Position numbers and translations under genes: made by a program | Assembly (NCBI GenBank): GCA_034231615.1 | Contig: CM067315.1 | Coordinates: 17,277,513-17,341,512, forward strand | Direction: 5' to 3' | Length of the DNA stretch: 64,000 nucleotides | Source of the DNA: Meghimatium bilineatum | Taxonomy: Eukaryota; Mollusca; Gastropoda; Stylommatophora; Philomycidae | Shown here: positions 1 to 13,900 of the stretch, one piece after another | Layout of the letters: each line of letters begins with the position of its first letter | How positions within the stretch are numbered: position 1 is the stretch's first letter | Notes under the pieces: model-generated | Seen by the model: the letters and a program-made list of their open reading frames with translations, nothing else | Databases searched by the model: none | What the model was told of the DNA's origin: nothing

Positions 1-1080
1 ACTCAATTTGTTAGATATGCCAGAATACAACGAGATCTGACATACTAAACAGCAAGAGACCTAATTTGTGTATAGTACGCCAGTTTTCTGACGTCTTAAG
101 CTGCAATACATCATATTAGTGTGTAAATTGCCAGGATATACAGAGTTCTGTTGTAGAAAGCTGCAGTACACTCAATTTGTGAGTAATATGCCAGAATACA
201 ACGAGTTCTAACGTAGTAAGCTACAATACACCAAATTCGTGTGCAGATTACAATTTCTGGTGTAGTAAGCTGCAATACAACGAAATCACGTGTAATAGAC
301 CAGAATACACTCAATTCTAGTGTAGAAAGCTTCAGTACAATGGGTTTGTGAGTAATATGCTAGAATAACAGAGTTTTGGCGTACTAAACTGCAATAGACC
401 CAATTCGTGCGTTATACGACAATTCTGAAGTAGTAAGCTACAATACACCAAATTCGTGTGTCCAGAATACAATTTCTTTTCTAGTAGGCTGCAGTACACT
501 CAATTTGTTAGATATGCCAGAATACAACGAGATCTGACATACTAAACAGCAAGAGACCTAATTTGTGTGTAGTACGCCAGTTTTCTGACGTCTTAAGCTG
601 CAATACATAATATTAGTGTGTAAATTGCCAGGATATACAGAGTTCTATTGTAGAAAGCTGCAGTACACTCAATTTGTGAGTAATATGCCAGAATACAACG
701 AGTTCTAACGTAGTAAGCTACAATACACCAAATTCGTGTGCAGATTACAATTTCTGGTGTAAAAAGCTGCAATACAAAGAAATCACGTGTAATAGGCCAG
801 AATACACTCAATTCTAGCGTAGAAAGCTTCAGTACAATGGGTTTGTGAGTAATATGCTAGAATAACAGAGTTTTGGCGTACTAAACTGCAATAGACCCAA
901 TTCGTGCGTTATACGACAATTCTGAAGTAGTAAGCTACAATACACCAAATTCGTGTGTCCAGAATACAATTTCAGTTCTAGTAAGCTGCAGTACACTCAA
1001 TTTGTTAGATATGCCAGAATACGAGATCTGACATACTAAACAGCAAGAGACCTAATTTGTGTGTAGTACGCCAGTTTTCT

Positions 1081-1737
1081 GACGTCTTAAGCTGCAATAC
1101 ATCAAATTAGTGTGTAAATTGCCAGGATATACAGAGTTCTGTTGTAGAAAGCTGCAGTACACTCAATTTGTGAGTAATATGCCAGAATACAACGAGTTCT
1201 AACGTAGTAAGCTACAATACACCAAATTCGTGTGCAGATTACAATTTCTGGTGTAGTAAGCTGCAATACAACGAAATCACGTGTAATAGACCAGAATACA
1301 CTCAATTCTAGCGTAGAAAGCTTCAGTACAATGGGTTTGTGAGTAATATGCTAGAATAACAGAGTTTTGGCGTACTAAACTGCAATAGACCCAATTCGTG
1401 CGTTATACGACAATTCTGAAGTAGTAAGCTACAATACACCAAATTCGTGTGTCCAGAATACAATTTCTGTTCTAGTAAGCTGCATTACACAATTTGTTAG
1501 TTATATGCCAGAATACAACGAGATCTGACATACTAAACAGCAAGAGACCTAATTTGTGTGTAGTACGCCAGTCTTCTGACGTCTTAAGCTGCAATACATC
1601 AAAGTAGTGTGTCCAGAATACAATTTCTGTTCTAGTAAGCTGCAGTACACTCAATTTGTTAGATATGCCAGAATACAACGAGATCTGACATACTAAACAG
1701 CAAGAGACCTAATTTGTGTGTAGTACGCCAGTTTTCT
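1081..1737. repeat. 657-bp unit with D-E-F/C insertion (class representative)
   Basis: The order is F-G-H-I-A-B-C-D'-E-(F/C)-D-E, that is 497 + 160 bp. The extra 160 bp is close to one trimer. Other members start at 3226, 8956, 11986 and 14517. All five carry the same D' and the same F/C junction, so they descend from one event and were spread by higher-order amplification rather than arising independently. Confidence 0.92.
1578..1628. repeat. F/C chimeric subunit (51 bp)
   Basis: The left part is F (GACGTCTTAAGCTGCAATAC) and the right part is C (CAAAGTAGTGTGTCCAGAATAC and on to the end). The switch lies in the shared stretch CAATACAtCAAA / CAATACAcCAAA. The same chimera is at 3723-3773, 9453-9503, 12483-12533 and 15014-15064. 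It records a misaligned exchange between two subunits that occupy equivalent trimer positions. Confidence 0.88.
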
Positions 1738-2234
1738 GACGTCTTAAGCTGCAATACATCATATTAGTGTGTAAATTGCCAGGATATACAGAGTTCTGTT
1801 GTAGAAAGCTGCAGTACACTCAATTTGTGAGTAATATGCCAGAATACAACGAGTTCAAACGTAGTAAGCTACAATACACCAAATTCGTGTGCAGATTACA
1901 ATTTCTGGTGTAGTAAGCTGCAATACAACGAAATCACGTGTAATAGACCAGAATACACTCAATTCTAGTGTAGAAAGCTTCAGTACAATGGGTTTGTGAG
2001 TAATATGCTAGAATAACAGAGTTTTGGCGTACTAAACTGCAATAGACCCAATTCGTGCGTTATACGACAATTCTGAAGTAGTAAGCTACAATACACCAAA
2101 GTAGTGTGTCCAGAATACAATTTCTGTTCTAGTAAGCTGCAGTACACTCAATTTGTTAGATATGCCAGAATACAACGAGATCTGACATACTAAACAGCAA
2201 GAGACCTAATTTGTGTGTAGTACGCCAGTTTTCT

Positions 2235-4379
2235 GACGTCTTAAGCTGCAATACATCATATTAGTGTGTAAATTGCCAGGATATACAGAGTTCTGTTGTA
2301 GAAAGCTGCAGTACACTCAATTTGTGAGTAATATGCCAGAATACAACGAGTTCTAACGTAGTAAGCTACAATACACCAAATTCGTGTGCAGATTACAATT
2401 TCTGGTGTAGTAAGCTGCAATACAACGAAATCACGTGTAATAGACCAGAATACACTCAATTCTAGTGTAGAAAGCTTCAGTACAATGGGTTTGTGAGTAA
2501 TATGCTAGAATAACAGAGTTTTGGCGTACTAAACTGCAATAGACCCAATTCGTGCGTTATACGACAATTCTGAAGTAGTAAGCTACAATACACCAAATTC
2601 GTGTGTCCAGAATACAATTTCTTTTCTAGTAGGCTGCAGTACACTCAATTTGTTAGATATGCCAGAATACAACGAGATCTGACATGCTAAACAGCAAAAG
2701 ACCTAATTTGTGTGTAGTACGCCAGTTTTCTGACGTCTTAAGCTGCAATACATAATATTAGTGTGTAAATTGCCAGGATATACAGAGTTCTATTGTAGAA
2801 AGCTGCAGTACACTCAATTTGTGAGTAATATGCCAGAATACAACGAGTTCTAACGTAGTAAGCTACAATACACCAAATTCGTGTGCAGATTACAATTTCT
2901 GGTGTAAAAAGCTGCAATACAAAGAAATTACGTGTAATAGGCCAGAATACACTCAATTCTAGCGTAGAAAGCTTCAGTACAATGGGTTTGTGAGTAATAT
3001 GCTAGAATAACAGAGTTTTGGCGTACTAAACTGCAATAGACCCAATTCGTGCGTTATACGACAATTCTGAAGTAGTAAGCTACAATACACCAAATTCGTG
3101 TGTCCAGAATACAATTTCAGTTCTAGTAAGCTGCAGTACACTCAATTTGTTAGATATGCCAGAATACGAGATCTGACATACTAAACAGCAAGAGACCTAA
3201 TTTGTGTGTAGTACGCCAGTTTTCTGACGTCTTAAGCTGCAATACATCAAATTAGTGTGTAAATTGCCAGGATATACAGAGTTCTGTTGTAGAAAGCTGC
3301 AGTACACTCAATTTGTGAGTAATATGCCAGAATACAACGAGTTCTAACGTAGTAAGCTACAATACACCAAATTCGTGTGCAGATTACAATTTCTGGTGTA
3401 GTAAGCTGCAATACAACGAAATCACGTGTAATAGACCAGAATACACTCAATTCTAGCGTAGAAAGCTTCAGTACAATGGGTTTGTGAGTAATATGCTAGA
3501 ATAACAGAGTTTTGGCGTATTAAACTGCAATAGACCCAATTCGTGCGTTATACGACAATTCTGAAGTAGTAAGCTACAATACACCAAATTCGTGTGTCCA
3601 GAATACAATTTCTGTTCTAGTAAGCTGCATTACACAATTTGTTAGTTATATGCCAGAATACAACGAGATCTGACATACTAAACAGCAAGAGACCTAATTT
3701 GTGTGTAGTACGCCAGTCTTCTGACGTCTTAAGCTGCAATACATCAAAGTAGTGTGTCCAGAATACAATTTCTGTTCTAGTAAGCTGCAGTACACTCAAT
3801 TTGTTAGATATGCCAGAATACAACGAGATCTGACATACTAAACAGCAAGAGACCTAATTTGTGTGTAGTACGCCAGTTTTCTGACGTCTTAAGCTGCAAT
3901 ACATCATATTAGTGTGTAAATTGCCAGGATATACAGAGTTCTGTTGTAGAAAGCTGCAGTACACTCAATTTGTGAGTAATATGCCAGAATACAACGAGTT
4001 CAAACGTAGTAAGCTACAATACACCAAATTCGTGTGCAGATTACAATTTCTGGTGTAGTAAGCTGCAATACAACGAAATCACGTGTAATAGACCAGAATA
4101 CACTCAATTCTAGTGTAGAAAGCTTCAGTACAATGGGTGTGTGAGTAATATGCTAGAATAACATAGTTTTGGCGTACTAAACTGCAATAGACCCAATTCG
4201 TGCGTTATACGACAATTCTGAAGTAGTAAGCTACAATACACCAAAGTAGTGTGTCTAGAATACAATTTCTGTTCTAGTAAGCTGCAGTACACTCAATTTG
4301 TTAGATATGCCAGAATACAACGAGATCTGACATACTAAACAGCAAGAGACCTAATTTGTGTGTAGTACGCCAGTTTTCT
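2235..4379. repeat. 2145-bp higher-order repeat, copy 2
   Basis: Units start at 2235 (497), 2732 (494), 3226 (657) and 3883 (497), matching copy 1 in length and variant order. Private changes include GACATGCTAA and CAGCAAAAG in E near 2691-2700, ATTACGTG near 2928, GTATTAAAC near 3518, GGGTGTGTG near 4136 and CATAG near 4152. The near-identity with copy 1 implies a recent tandem duplication of four units. Confidence 0.92.
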
Positions 4380-5870
4380 GACGTCTTAAGCTGCAATACA
4401 TAATATTAGTGTGTAAATTGCCAGGATATACAGAGTTCTATTGTAGAAAGCTGCAGTACACTCAATTTGTGAGTAATATGCCAGAATACAACGAGTTCTA
4501 ACGTAGTAAGCTACAATACACCAAATTCGTGTGCAGATTACAATTTCTGGTGTAAAAAGCTGCAATACAAAGAAATCACGTGTAATAGGCCAGAATACAC
4601 TCAATTCTAGCGTAGAAAGCTTCAGTACAATGGGTTTGTGAGTAATATGCTAGAATAACAGAGTTTTGGCGTACTAAACTGCAATAGACCCAATTCGTGC
4701 GTTATACGACAATTCTGAAGTAGTAAGCTACAATACACCAAATTCGTGTGTCCAGAATACAATTTCAGTTCTAGTAAGCTGCAGTACACTCAATTTGTTA
4801 GATATGCCAGAATACAACGAGATCTGACATACTAAACAGCAAGAGACCTAATTTGTGTGTAGTACGCCAGTTTTCTGACGTCTTAAGCTGCAATACATCA
4901 AATTAGTGTGTAAATTGCCAGGATATACAGAGTTCTGTTGTAGAAAGCTGCAGTACACTCAATTTGTGAGTAATATGCCAGAATACAACGAGTTCTAACG
5001 TAGTAAGCTACAATACACCAAATTCGTGTGCAGATTACAATTTCTGGTGTAGTAAGCTGTAAAACAACGAAATCACGTGTAATAGACCAGAATACACTCA
5101 ATTCTAGTGTAGAAAGCTTCAGTACAATGGGTTTGTGAGTAATATGCTAGAATAACAGAGTTTTGGCGTACTAAACTGCAATAGACCCAATTCGTGCGTT
5201 ATACGACAATTCTGAAGTAGTAAGCTACAATACACCAAAGTCGTGTGTCCAGAATACAATTTCTGTTCTAGTAAGCTGCAGTACACTCAATTTGTTAGAT
5301 ATGCCAGAATACAACGAGATCTGACATACTAAACAGCAAGAGACCTAATTTGTGTGTAGTACGCCAGTTTTCTGACGTCTTAAGCTGCAATACATCATAT
5401 TATTGTGTAAATTGCCAGGATATACAGAGTTCTGTTGTAGAAAGCTGCAGTACACTCAATTTGTGAGTAATATGCCAGAATACAACGAGTTCTAACGTAG
5501 TAAGCTACAATACACCAAATTCGTGTGCAGATTACAATTTCTGGTGTAAACAGCTGCAATACAAAGAAATCACGTGTAATAGGCCAGAATACACTCAATT
5601 CTAGCGTAGAAAGCTTCAGTACAATAGATTTGTGAGTAATATGCTAGAATAACAGAGTTTTGGCGTACTAAACTGCAATAGACCCAATTCGTGCGTTATA
5701 CGACAATTCTGAAGTAGTAAGCTACAATACACCACATTCGTGTGTCCAGAATACAATTTCAGTTCTAGTAAACTGCAGTACACTCAATTTGTTAGATATG
5801 CCAGAATACAACGAGATCTGACATACTAAACAGCAAGAGACCTAATTTGTGTGTAGTACGCCAGTTTTCT

Positions 5871-6586
5871 GACGTCTTAAGCTGCAATACATCATATTAT
5901 TGTGTAAATTGCCAGGATATACAGAGTTCTGTTGTAGAAAGCTGCAGTACACTCAATTTGTGAGTAATATGCCAGAATACAACGAGTTCTAACGTAGTAA
6001 GCTACAATACACCAAATTCGTGTGCAGATTACAATTTCTGGTGTAGTAAGCTGCAATACAACGAAATCACGTGTAATAGACCAGAATACACTCAATTCTA
6101 GCGTAGAAAGCTTCAGTACAATGGGTTTGTGAGTAATATGCTAGAATAACAGAGTTTTGGCGTACTAAACTGCAATAGACACAATTCGTGCGTAATACGA
6201 CAATTCTGAAGTAGTAAGATACAATACACCAAATTCGTGTGTCCAGAATACAATTTCTGGTGTAGTAAGCTGCAATACAACTAAATTACGTGTAATAGAC
6301 CAGAATACACTCAATTCTAGTGTAGAAAGCTTCAGTACAATGGGTTTGTGAGTAATATGCTAGAATAACAGAGTTTTGGCGTACTAAACTGCAATAGAAC
6401 CAATTCGTGCGTTATACGACAATTCTGAAGTAGTAAGCTACAATACACCAAAGTCGTGTGTCCAGAATACAATTTCTGTTCTAGTAAGCTGCAGTACACT
6501 CAATTTGTTAGATATGCCAGAATACAACGAGATCTGACATACTAAACAGCAAGAGACCTAATTTGTGTGTAGTACGCCAGTTTTCT
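5871..6586. repeat. 716-bp unit with out-of-register C-to-I junction (class representative)
   Basis: The order is F-G-H-I-A-B-C-I-A-B-C-D-E, or 497 + 219 bp. C ends at 6258 and is followed directly by I instead of D. C and H are almost the same sequence and H is normally followed by I, so pairing C with H during exchange gives exactly this product. The 17657 and 20248 units are the same; the 24211 unit is a 714-bp version lacking 2 bp near 24650. Confidence 0.9.
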
Positions 6587-7467
6587 GACTTCTTAAGCTG
6601 CAATACATCATATTAGTGTGTAAATTGCCAGGATATACAGAGTTCTGTTGTAGAAAGCTGCAGTACACTCAATTTGTGAGTAATATGCCAGAATACAACG
6701 AGTTCTAACGTAGCAAGCTACAATACACCAAATTCGTGTGCAGATTACAATTTCTGGTGTAGTAAGCTGCAATACAACGAAATCACGTGTAATAGACCAG
6801 AATACACTCAATTCTAGCGTAGAAAGCTTCAGTACAATGGGTTTGTGAGTAATATGCTAGAATAACAGAGTTTTGGCGTACTAAACTGCAATAGACCCAA
6901 TTCGTGCGTAATACGACAATTCTGAAGTAGTAAGCTACAATACACCAAATTCGTGTGTCCAGAATACAATATCTGGTGTAGTAAGCTGAAATACAACGAA
7001 ATCACGTGTAATAGACCAGAATACACTCAATTCTAGTGTAGAAAGCTTCAGTACAATGGGTTTGTGAGTAATATGCCAGAATACAACGAGTTCAAACGTA
7101 GTAAGCTACAATACACCAAATTCGTGTGCAGAATACAATTTCTGGTGTAGTAAGCTGCAATACAACGAAATCACGTGTAATAGACCAGAATACACTCAAT
7201 TCTAGTGTAGAAAGCTTCAGTACAATGGGTTTGTAATATGCTAGAATAACATAGTTTTGGCGTACTAAACTGCAATAGACCCAATTCGTGCGTTATACGA
7301 CAATTCTGAAGTAGTAAGCTACAATACACCAAAGTAGTGTGTCCAGAATACAATTTCTGTTCTAGTAAGCTGCAGTACACTCAATTTGTTAGATATGCCA
7401 GAATACAACGAGATCTGACATACTAAACAGCAAGAGACCTAATTTGTGTGTAGTACGCCAGTTTTCT
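6587..7467. repeat. 881-bp unit, 885-bp class with 4-bp deletion
   Basis: The order is F-G-H-I-A-B-C-I'-(A/G)-H-I-A-B-C-D-E, as in the 885-bp units, but the second A reads GGGTTTGTAATATG near 7229, having lost 4 bp. The same deletion is in the 18373 (near 19015) and 21849 (near 22495) units. The shared lesion shows that these three derive from one ancestor. G has GTAGCAAGC near the G/H joint in all three. Confidence 0.89.
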
Positions 7468-7964
7468 GACGTCTTAAGCTGCAATACATCATATTAGTGT
7501 GTAAATTGCCAGGATATACAGAGTTCTGTTGTAGAAAGCTGCAGTACACTCAATTTGTGAGTAATATGCCAGAATACAACGAGTTCTAACGTAGTAAGCT
7601 ACAATACACCAAATTCGTGTGCAGATTACAATTTCTGGTGTAGTAAGCTGCAATACAACGAAATCACGTGTAATAGACCAGAATACACTCAATTCTAGCG
7701 TAGAATGCTTCAGTACAATGGGTTTGTGAGTAATATGCTAGAATAACAGAGTTTTGGCGTACTAAACTGCAATAGACCCAATTCGTGCGTTATACGACAA
7801 TTCTGAAGTAGTAAGCTACAATACACCAAAGTCGTGTGTCCAGAATACAATTTCTGTTCTAGTAGGCTGCAGTACACTCAATTTGTTAGATATGCCAGAA
7901 TACAACGAGATCTGACATACTAAACAGCAAGAGACCTAATTTGTGTGTAGTACGCCAGTTTTCT

Positions 7965-10900
7965 GACGTCTTAAGCTGCAATACATCAAATTAGTGTATA
8001 AATTGCCAGGATATACAGAGTTCTGTTGTAGAAAGCTGCAGTACACTCAATTTGTGAGTAATATGCCAGAATACAACGAGTTCTAACGTAGTAAGCTACA
8101 ATACACCAAATTCGTGTGCAGATTACAATTTCTGGTGTAGTAAGCTGCAATACAACGAAATCACGTGTAATAGACCAGAATACACTCAATTCTAGTGTAG
8201 AAAGCTTCAGTACAATGGGTTTGTGAGTAATATGCTAGAATAACAGAGTTTTGGCGTACTAAACTGCAATAGACCCAATTCGTGCGTTATACGACAATTC
8301 TGAAGTAGTAAGCTACAATACACCAAATTCGTGTGTCCAGAATACAATTTCTTTTCTAGTAGGCTGCAGTACACTCAATTTGTTAGATATGCCAGAATAC
8401 AACGAGATCTGACATACTAAACAGCAAGAGACCTAATTTGTGTGTAGTACGCCAGTTTTCTGACGTCTTAAGCTGCAATACATAATATTAGTGTGTAAAT
8501 TGCCAGGATATACAGAGTTCTATTGTAGAAAGCTGCAGTACACTCAATTTGTGAGTAATATGCCAGAATACAACGAGTTCTAACGTAGTAAGCTACAATA
8601 CACCAAATTCGTGTGCAGATTACAATTTCTGGTGTAAAAAGCTGAAATACAAAGAAATCACGTGTAATAGGCCAGAATACACTCAATTCTAGCGTAGAAA
8701 GCTTCAGTACAATGGGTTTGTGAGTAATATGCTAGAATAACAGAGTTTTGGCGTACTAAACTGCAATAGACCCAATTCGTGCGTTATACGACAATTCTGA
8801 AGTAGTAAGCTACAATACACCAAATTCGTGTGTCCAGAATACAATTTCAGTTCTAGTAAGCTGCAGTACACTCAATTTGTTAGATATGCCAGAATACGAG
8901 ATCTGACATACTAAACAGCAAGAGACCTAATTTGTGTGTAGTACGCCAGTTTTCTGACGTCTTAAGCTGCAATACATCAAATTAGTGTGTAAATTGCCAG
9001 GATATACAGAGTTCTGTTGTAGAAAGCTGCAGTACACTCAATTTGTGAGTAATATGCCAGAATACAACGAGTTCTAACGTAGTAAGCTACAATACACCAA
9101 ATTCGTGTGCAGATTACAATTTCTGGTGTAGTAAGCTGCAATACAACGAAATCACGTGTAATAGACCAGAATACACTCAATTCTAGCGTAGAAAGCTTCA
9201 GTACAATGGGTTTGTGAGTAATATGCTAGAATAACAGAGTTTTGGCGTACTAAACTGCAATAGACCCAATTCGTGCGTTATACGACAATTCTGAAGTAGT
9301 AAGCTACAATACACCAAATTCATGTGTCCAGAATACAATTTCTGTTCTAGTCAGCTGCATTACACAATTTGTTAGTTATATGCCAGAATACAACGAGATC
9401 TGACATACTAAACAGCAAGAGACCTAATTTGTGTGTAGTACGCCAGTCTTCTGACGTCTTAAGCTGCAATACATCAAAGTAGTGTGTCCAGAATACAATT
9501 TCTGTTCTAGTAAGCTGCAGTACACTCAATTTGTTAGATATGCCAGAATACAACGAGATCTGACATACTAAACAGCAAGAGACCTAATTTGTGTGTAGTA
9601 CGCCAGTTTTCTGACGTCTTAAGCTGCAATACATCATATTAGTGTGTAAATTGCCAGGATATACAGAGTTCTGTTGTAGAAAGCTGCAGTACACTCAATT
9701 TGTGAGTAATATGCCAGAATACAACGAGTTCAAACGTAGTAAGCTACAATACACCAAATTCGTGTGCAGATTACAATTTCTGGTGTAGTAAGCTGCAATA
9801 CAACGAAATCACGTGTAATAGACCAGAATACACTCAATTCTAGTGTAGAAAGCTTCAGTACAATGGGTTTGTGAGTAATATGCTAGAATAACAGAGTTTT
9901 GGCGTACTAAACTGCAATAGACCCAATTCGTGCGTTATACGACAATTCTGAAGTAGTAAGCTACAATACACCAAAGTAGTGTGTCCAGAATACAATTTCT
10001 GTTCTAGTAAGCTGCAGTACACTCAATTTGTTAGATATGCCAGAATACAACGAGATCTGACATACTAAACAGCAAGAGACCTAATTTGTGTGTAGTACGC
10101 CAGTTTTCTGACGTCTTAAGCTGCAATACATCATATTAGTGTGTAAATTGCCAGGATATACAGAGTTCTGTTGTAGAAAGCTGCAGTACACTCAATTTGT
10201 GAGTAATATGCCAGAATACAACGAGTTCTAACGTAGTAAGCTACAATACACCAAATTCGTGTGCAGATTACAATTTCTGGTGTAGTAAGCTGCAATACAA
10301 CGAAATCACGTGTAATAGACCAGAATACACTCAATTCTAGTGTAGAAAGCTTCAGTACAATGGGTTTGTGAGTAATATGCTAGAATAACATAGTTTTGGC
10401 GTACTAAACTGCAATAGACCCAATTCGTGCGTAATACGACAATTCTGAAGTAGTAAGCTACAATACACCAAATTCGTGTGTCCAGAATACAATATCTGGT
10501 GTAGTAAGCTGAAATACAACGAAATCACGTGTAATAGACCAGAATACACTCAATTCTAGTGTAGAAAGCTTCAGTACAATGGGTTTGTGAGTAATATGCC
10601 AGAATACAACGAGTTCAAACGTAGTAAGCTACAATACACCAAATTCGTGTGCAGAATACAATTTCTGGTGTAGTAAGCTGCAATACAACGAAATCACGCG
10701 TAATAGACCAGAATACACTCAATTCTAGTGTAGAAAGCTTCAGTACAATGGGTTTGTGAGTAATATGCTAGAATAACATAGTTTTGGCGTACTAAACTGC
10801 AATAGACCCAATTCGTGCGTTATACGACAATTCTGAAGTAGTAAGCTACAATACACCAAAGTAGTGTGTCCAGAATACAATTTCTGTTCTAGTAAGCTGC

Positions 10901-13900
10901 AGTACACTCAATTTGTTAGATATGCCAGAATACAACGAGATCTGACATACTAAACAGCAAGAGACCTAATTTGTGTATAGTACGCCAGTTTTCTGACGTC
11001 TTAAGCTGCAATACATCATATTAGTGTGTAAATTGCCAGGATATACAGAGTTCTGTTGTAGAAAGCTGCAGTACACTCAATTTGTGAGTAATATGCCAGA
11101 ATACAACGAGTTCTAACGTAGTAAGCTACAATACACCAAATTCGTGTGCAGATTACAATTTCTGGTGTAGTAAGCTGCAATACAACGAAATCACGTGTAA
11201 TAGACCAGAATACACTCAATTCTAGTGTAGAAAGCTTCAGTACAATGGGTTTGTGAGTAATATGCTAGAATAACAGAGTTTTGGCGTACTAAACTGCAAT
11301 AGACCCAATTCGTGCGTTATACGACAATTCTGAAGTAGTAAGCTACAATACACCAAATTCGTGTGTCCAGAATACAATTTCTTTTCTAGTAGGCTGCAGT
11401 ACACTCAATTTGTTAGATATGCCAGAATACAACGAGATCTGACATACTAAACAGCAAGAGACCTAATTTGTGTGTAGTACGCCAGTTTTCTGACGTCTTA
11501 AGCTGCAATACATAATATTAGTGTGTAAATTGCCAGGATATACAGAGTTCTATTGTAGAAAGCTGCAGTACACTCAATTTGTGAGTAATATGCCAGAATA
11601 CAACGAGTTCTAACGTAGTAAGCTACAATACACCAAATTCGTGTGCAGATTACAATTTCTGGTGTAAAAAGCTGCAATACAAAGAAATCACGTGTAATAG
11701 GCCAGAATACACTCAATTCTAGCGTAGAAAGCTTCAGTACAATGGGTTTGTGAGTAATATGCTAGAATAACAGAGTTTTGGCGTACTAAACTGCAATAGA
11801 CCCAATTCGTGCGTTATACGACAATTCTGAAGTAGTAAGCTACAATACACCAAATTCGTGTGTCCAGAATACAATTTCAGTTCTAGTAAGCTGCAGTACA
11901 CTCAATTTGTTAGATATGCCAGAATACGAGATCTGACATACTAAACAGCAAGAGACCTAATTTGTGTGTAGTACGCCAGTTTTCTGACGTCTTAAGCTGC
12001 AATACATCAAATTAGTGTGTAAATTGCCAGGATATACAGAGTTCTGTTGTAGAAAGCTGCAGTACACTCAATTTGTGAGTAATATGCCAGAATACAACGA
12101 GTTCTAACGTAGTAAGCTACAATACACCAAATTCGTGTGCAGATTACAATTTCTGGTGTAGTAAGCTGCAATACAACGAAATCACGTGTAATAGACCAGA
12201 ATACACTCAATTCTAGCGTAGAAAGCTTCAGTACAATGGGTTTGTGAGTAATATGCTAGAATAACAGAGTTTTGGCGTACTAAACTGCAATAGACCCAAT
12301 TCGTGCGTTATACGACAATTCTGAAGTAGTAAGCTACAATACACCAAATTCGTGTGTCCAGAATATAATTTCTGTTCTAGTAAGCTGCATTACACAATTT
12401 GTTAGTTATATGCCAGAATACAACGAGATCTGACATACTAAACAGCAAGAGACCTAATTTGTGTGTAGTACGCCAGTCTTCTGACGTCTTAAGCTGCAAT
12501 ACATCAAAGTAGTGTGTCCAGAATACAATTTCTGTTCTAGTAAGCTGCAGTACACTCAATTTGTTAGATATGCCAGAATACAACGAGATCTGACATACTA
12601 AACAGCAAGAGACCTAATTTGTGTGTAGTACGCCAGTTTTCTGACGTCTTAAGCTGCAATACATCATATTAGTGTGTAAATTGCCAGGATATACAGTTCT
12701 GTTGTAGAAAGCTGCAGTACACTCAATTTGTGAGTAATATGCCAGAATACAACGAGTTCAAACGTAGTAAGCTACAATACACCAAATTCGTGTGCAGATT
12801 ACAATTTCTGGTGTAGTAAGCTGCAATACAACGAAATCACGTGTAATAGACCAGAATACACTCAATTCTAGTGTAGAAAGCTTCAGTACAATGGGTGTGT
12901 GAGTAATATGCTAGAATAACATAGTTTTGGCGTACTAAACTGCAATAGACCCAATTCGTGCGTTATACGACAATTCTGAAGTAGTAAGCTACAATACACC
13001 AAAGTAGTGTGTCCAGAATACAATTTCTGTTCTAGTAAGCTGCAGTACACTCAATTTGTTAGATATGCCAGAATACAACGAGATCTGACATACTAAACAG
13101 CAAGAGACCTAATTTGTGTGTAGTACGCCAGTTTTCTGACGTCTTAAGCTGCAATACATCATATTAGTGTGTAAATTGCCAGGATATACAGAGTTCTGTT
13201 GTAGAAAGCTGCAGTACACTCAATTTGTGAGTAATATGCCAGAATACAACGAGTTCTAACGTAGTAAGCTACAATACACCAAATTCGTGTGCAGATTACA
13301 ATTTCTGGTGTAGTAAGCTGCAATACAACGAAATCACGTGTAATAGACCAGAATACACTCAATTCTAGTGTAGAAAGCTTCAGTACAATGGGTTTGTGAG
13401 TAATATGCTAGAATAACATAGTTTTGGCGTACTAAACTGCAATAGACCCAATTCGTGCGTAATACGACAATTCTGAAGTAGTAAGCTACAATACACCAAA
13501 TTCGTGTGTCCAGAATACAATATCTGGTGTAGTAAGCTGAAATACAACGAAATCACGTGTAATAGACCAGAATACACTCAATTCTAGTGTAGAAAGCTTC
13601 AGTACAATGGGTTTGTGAGTAATATGCCAGAATACAACGAGTTCAAACGTAGTAAGCTACAATACACCAAATTCGTGTGCAGAATACAATTTCTGGTGTA
13701 GTAAGCTGCAATACAACGAAATCACGCGTAATAGACCAGAATACACTCAATTCTAGTGTAGAAAGCTTCAGTACAATGGGTTTGTGAGTAATATGCTAGA
13801 ATAACATAGTTTTGGCGTACTAAACTGCAATAGACCCAATTCGTGCGTTATACGACAATTCTGAAGTAGTAAGCTACAATACACCAAAGTAGTGTGTCCA

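Larger units (their letters stand above)
90..2234. repeat. 2145-bp higher-order repeat, copy 1
   Basis: Units start at 90 (497), 587 (494), 1081 (657) and 1738 (497). The 587 unit has the TAAAAAGCTGC form of I and a D with the 3-bp deletion. The 1081 unit contains D' and the F/C chimera. The 1738 unit has the CGAGTTCA end of G. This exact order is repeated immediately downstream. Confidence 0.93.
4380..7964. repeat. Unit cluster 497-497-497-716-881-497, first copy of 11,786-bp-shifted duplication
   Basis: Units start at 4380, 4877, 5374, 5871 (716), 6587 (881) and 7468 (497). From about 4877 to 7820 it matches 16663-19606 unit for unit, including rare variants: CTGTAAAAC near 5057, ACCACATTCG near 5733, AGTAAACTGC near 5767, AGACACAATTCG near 6179 and AGTAAGATAC near 6214. 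Private changes include GACTTCTTAAG at 6587 and the CATATTATTG form in the 5871 unit. Confidence 0.9.
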
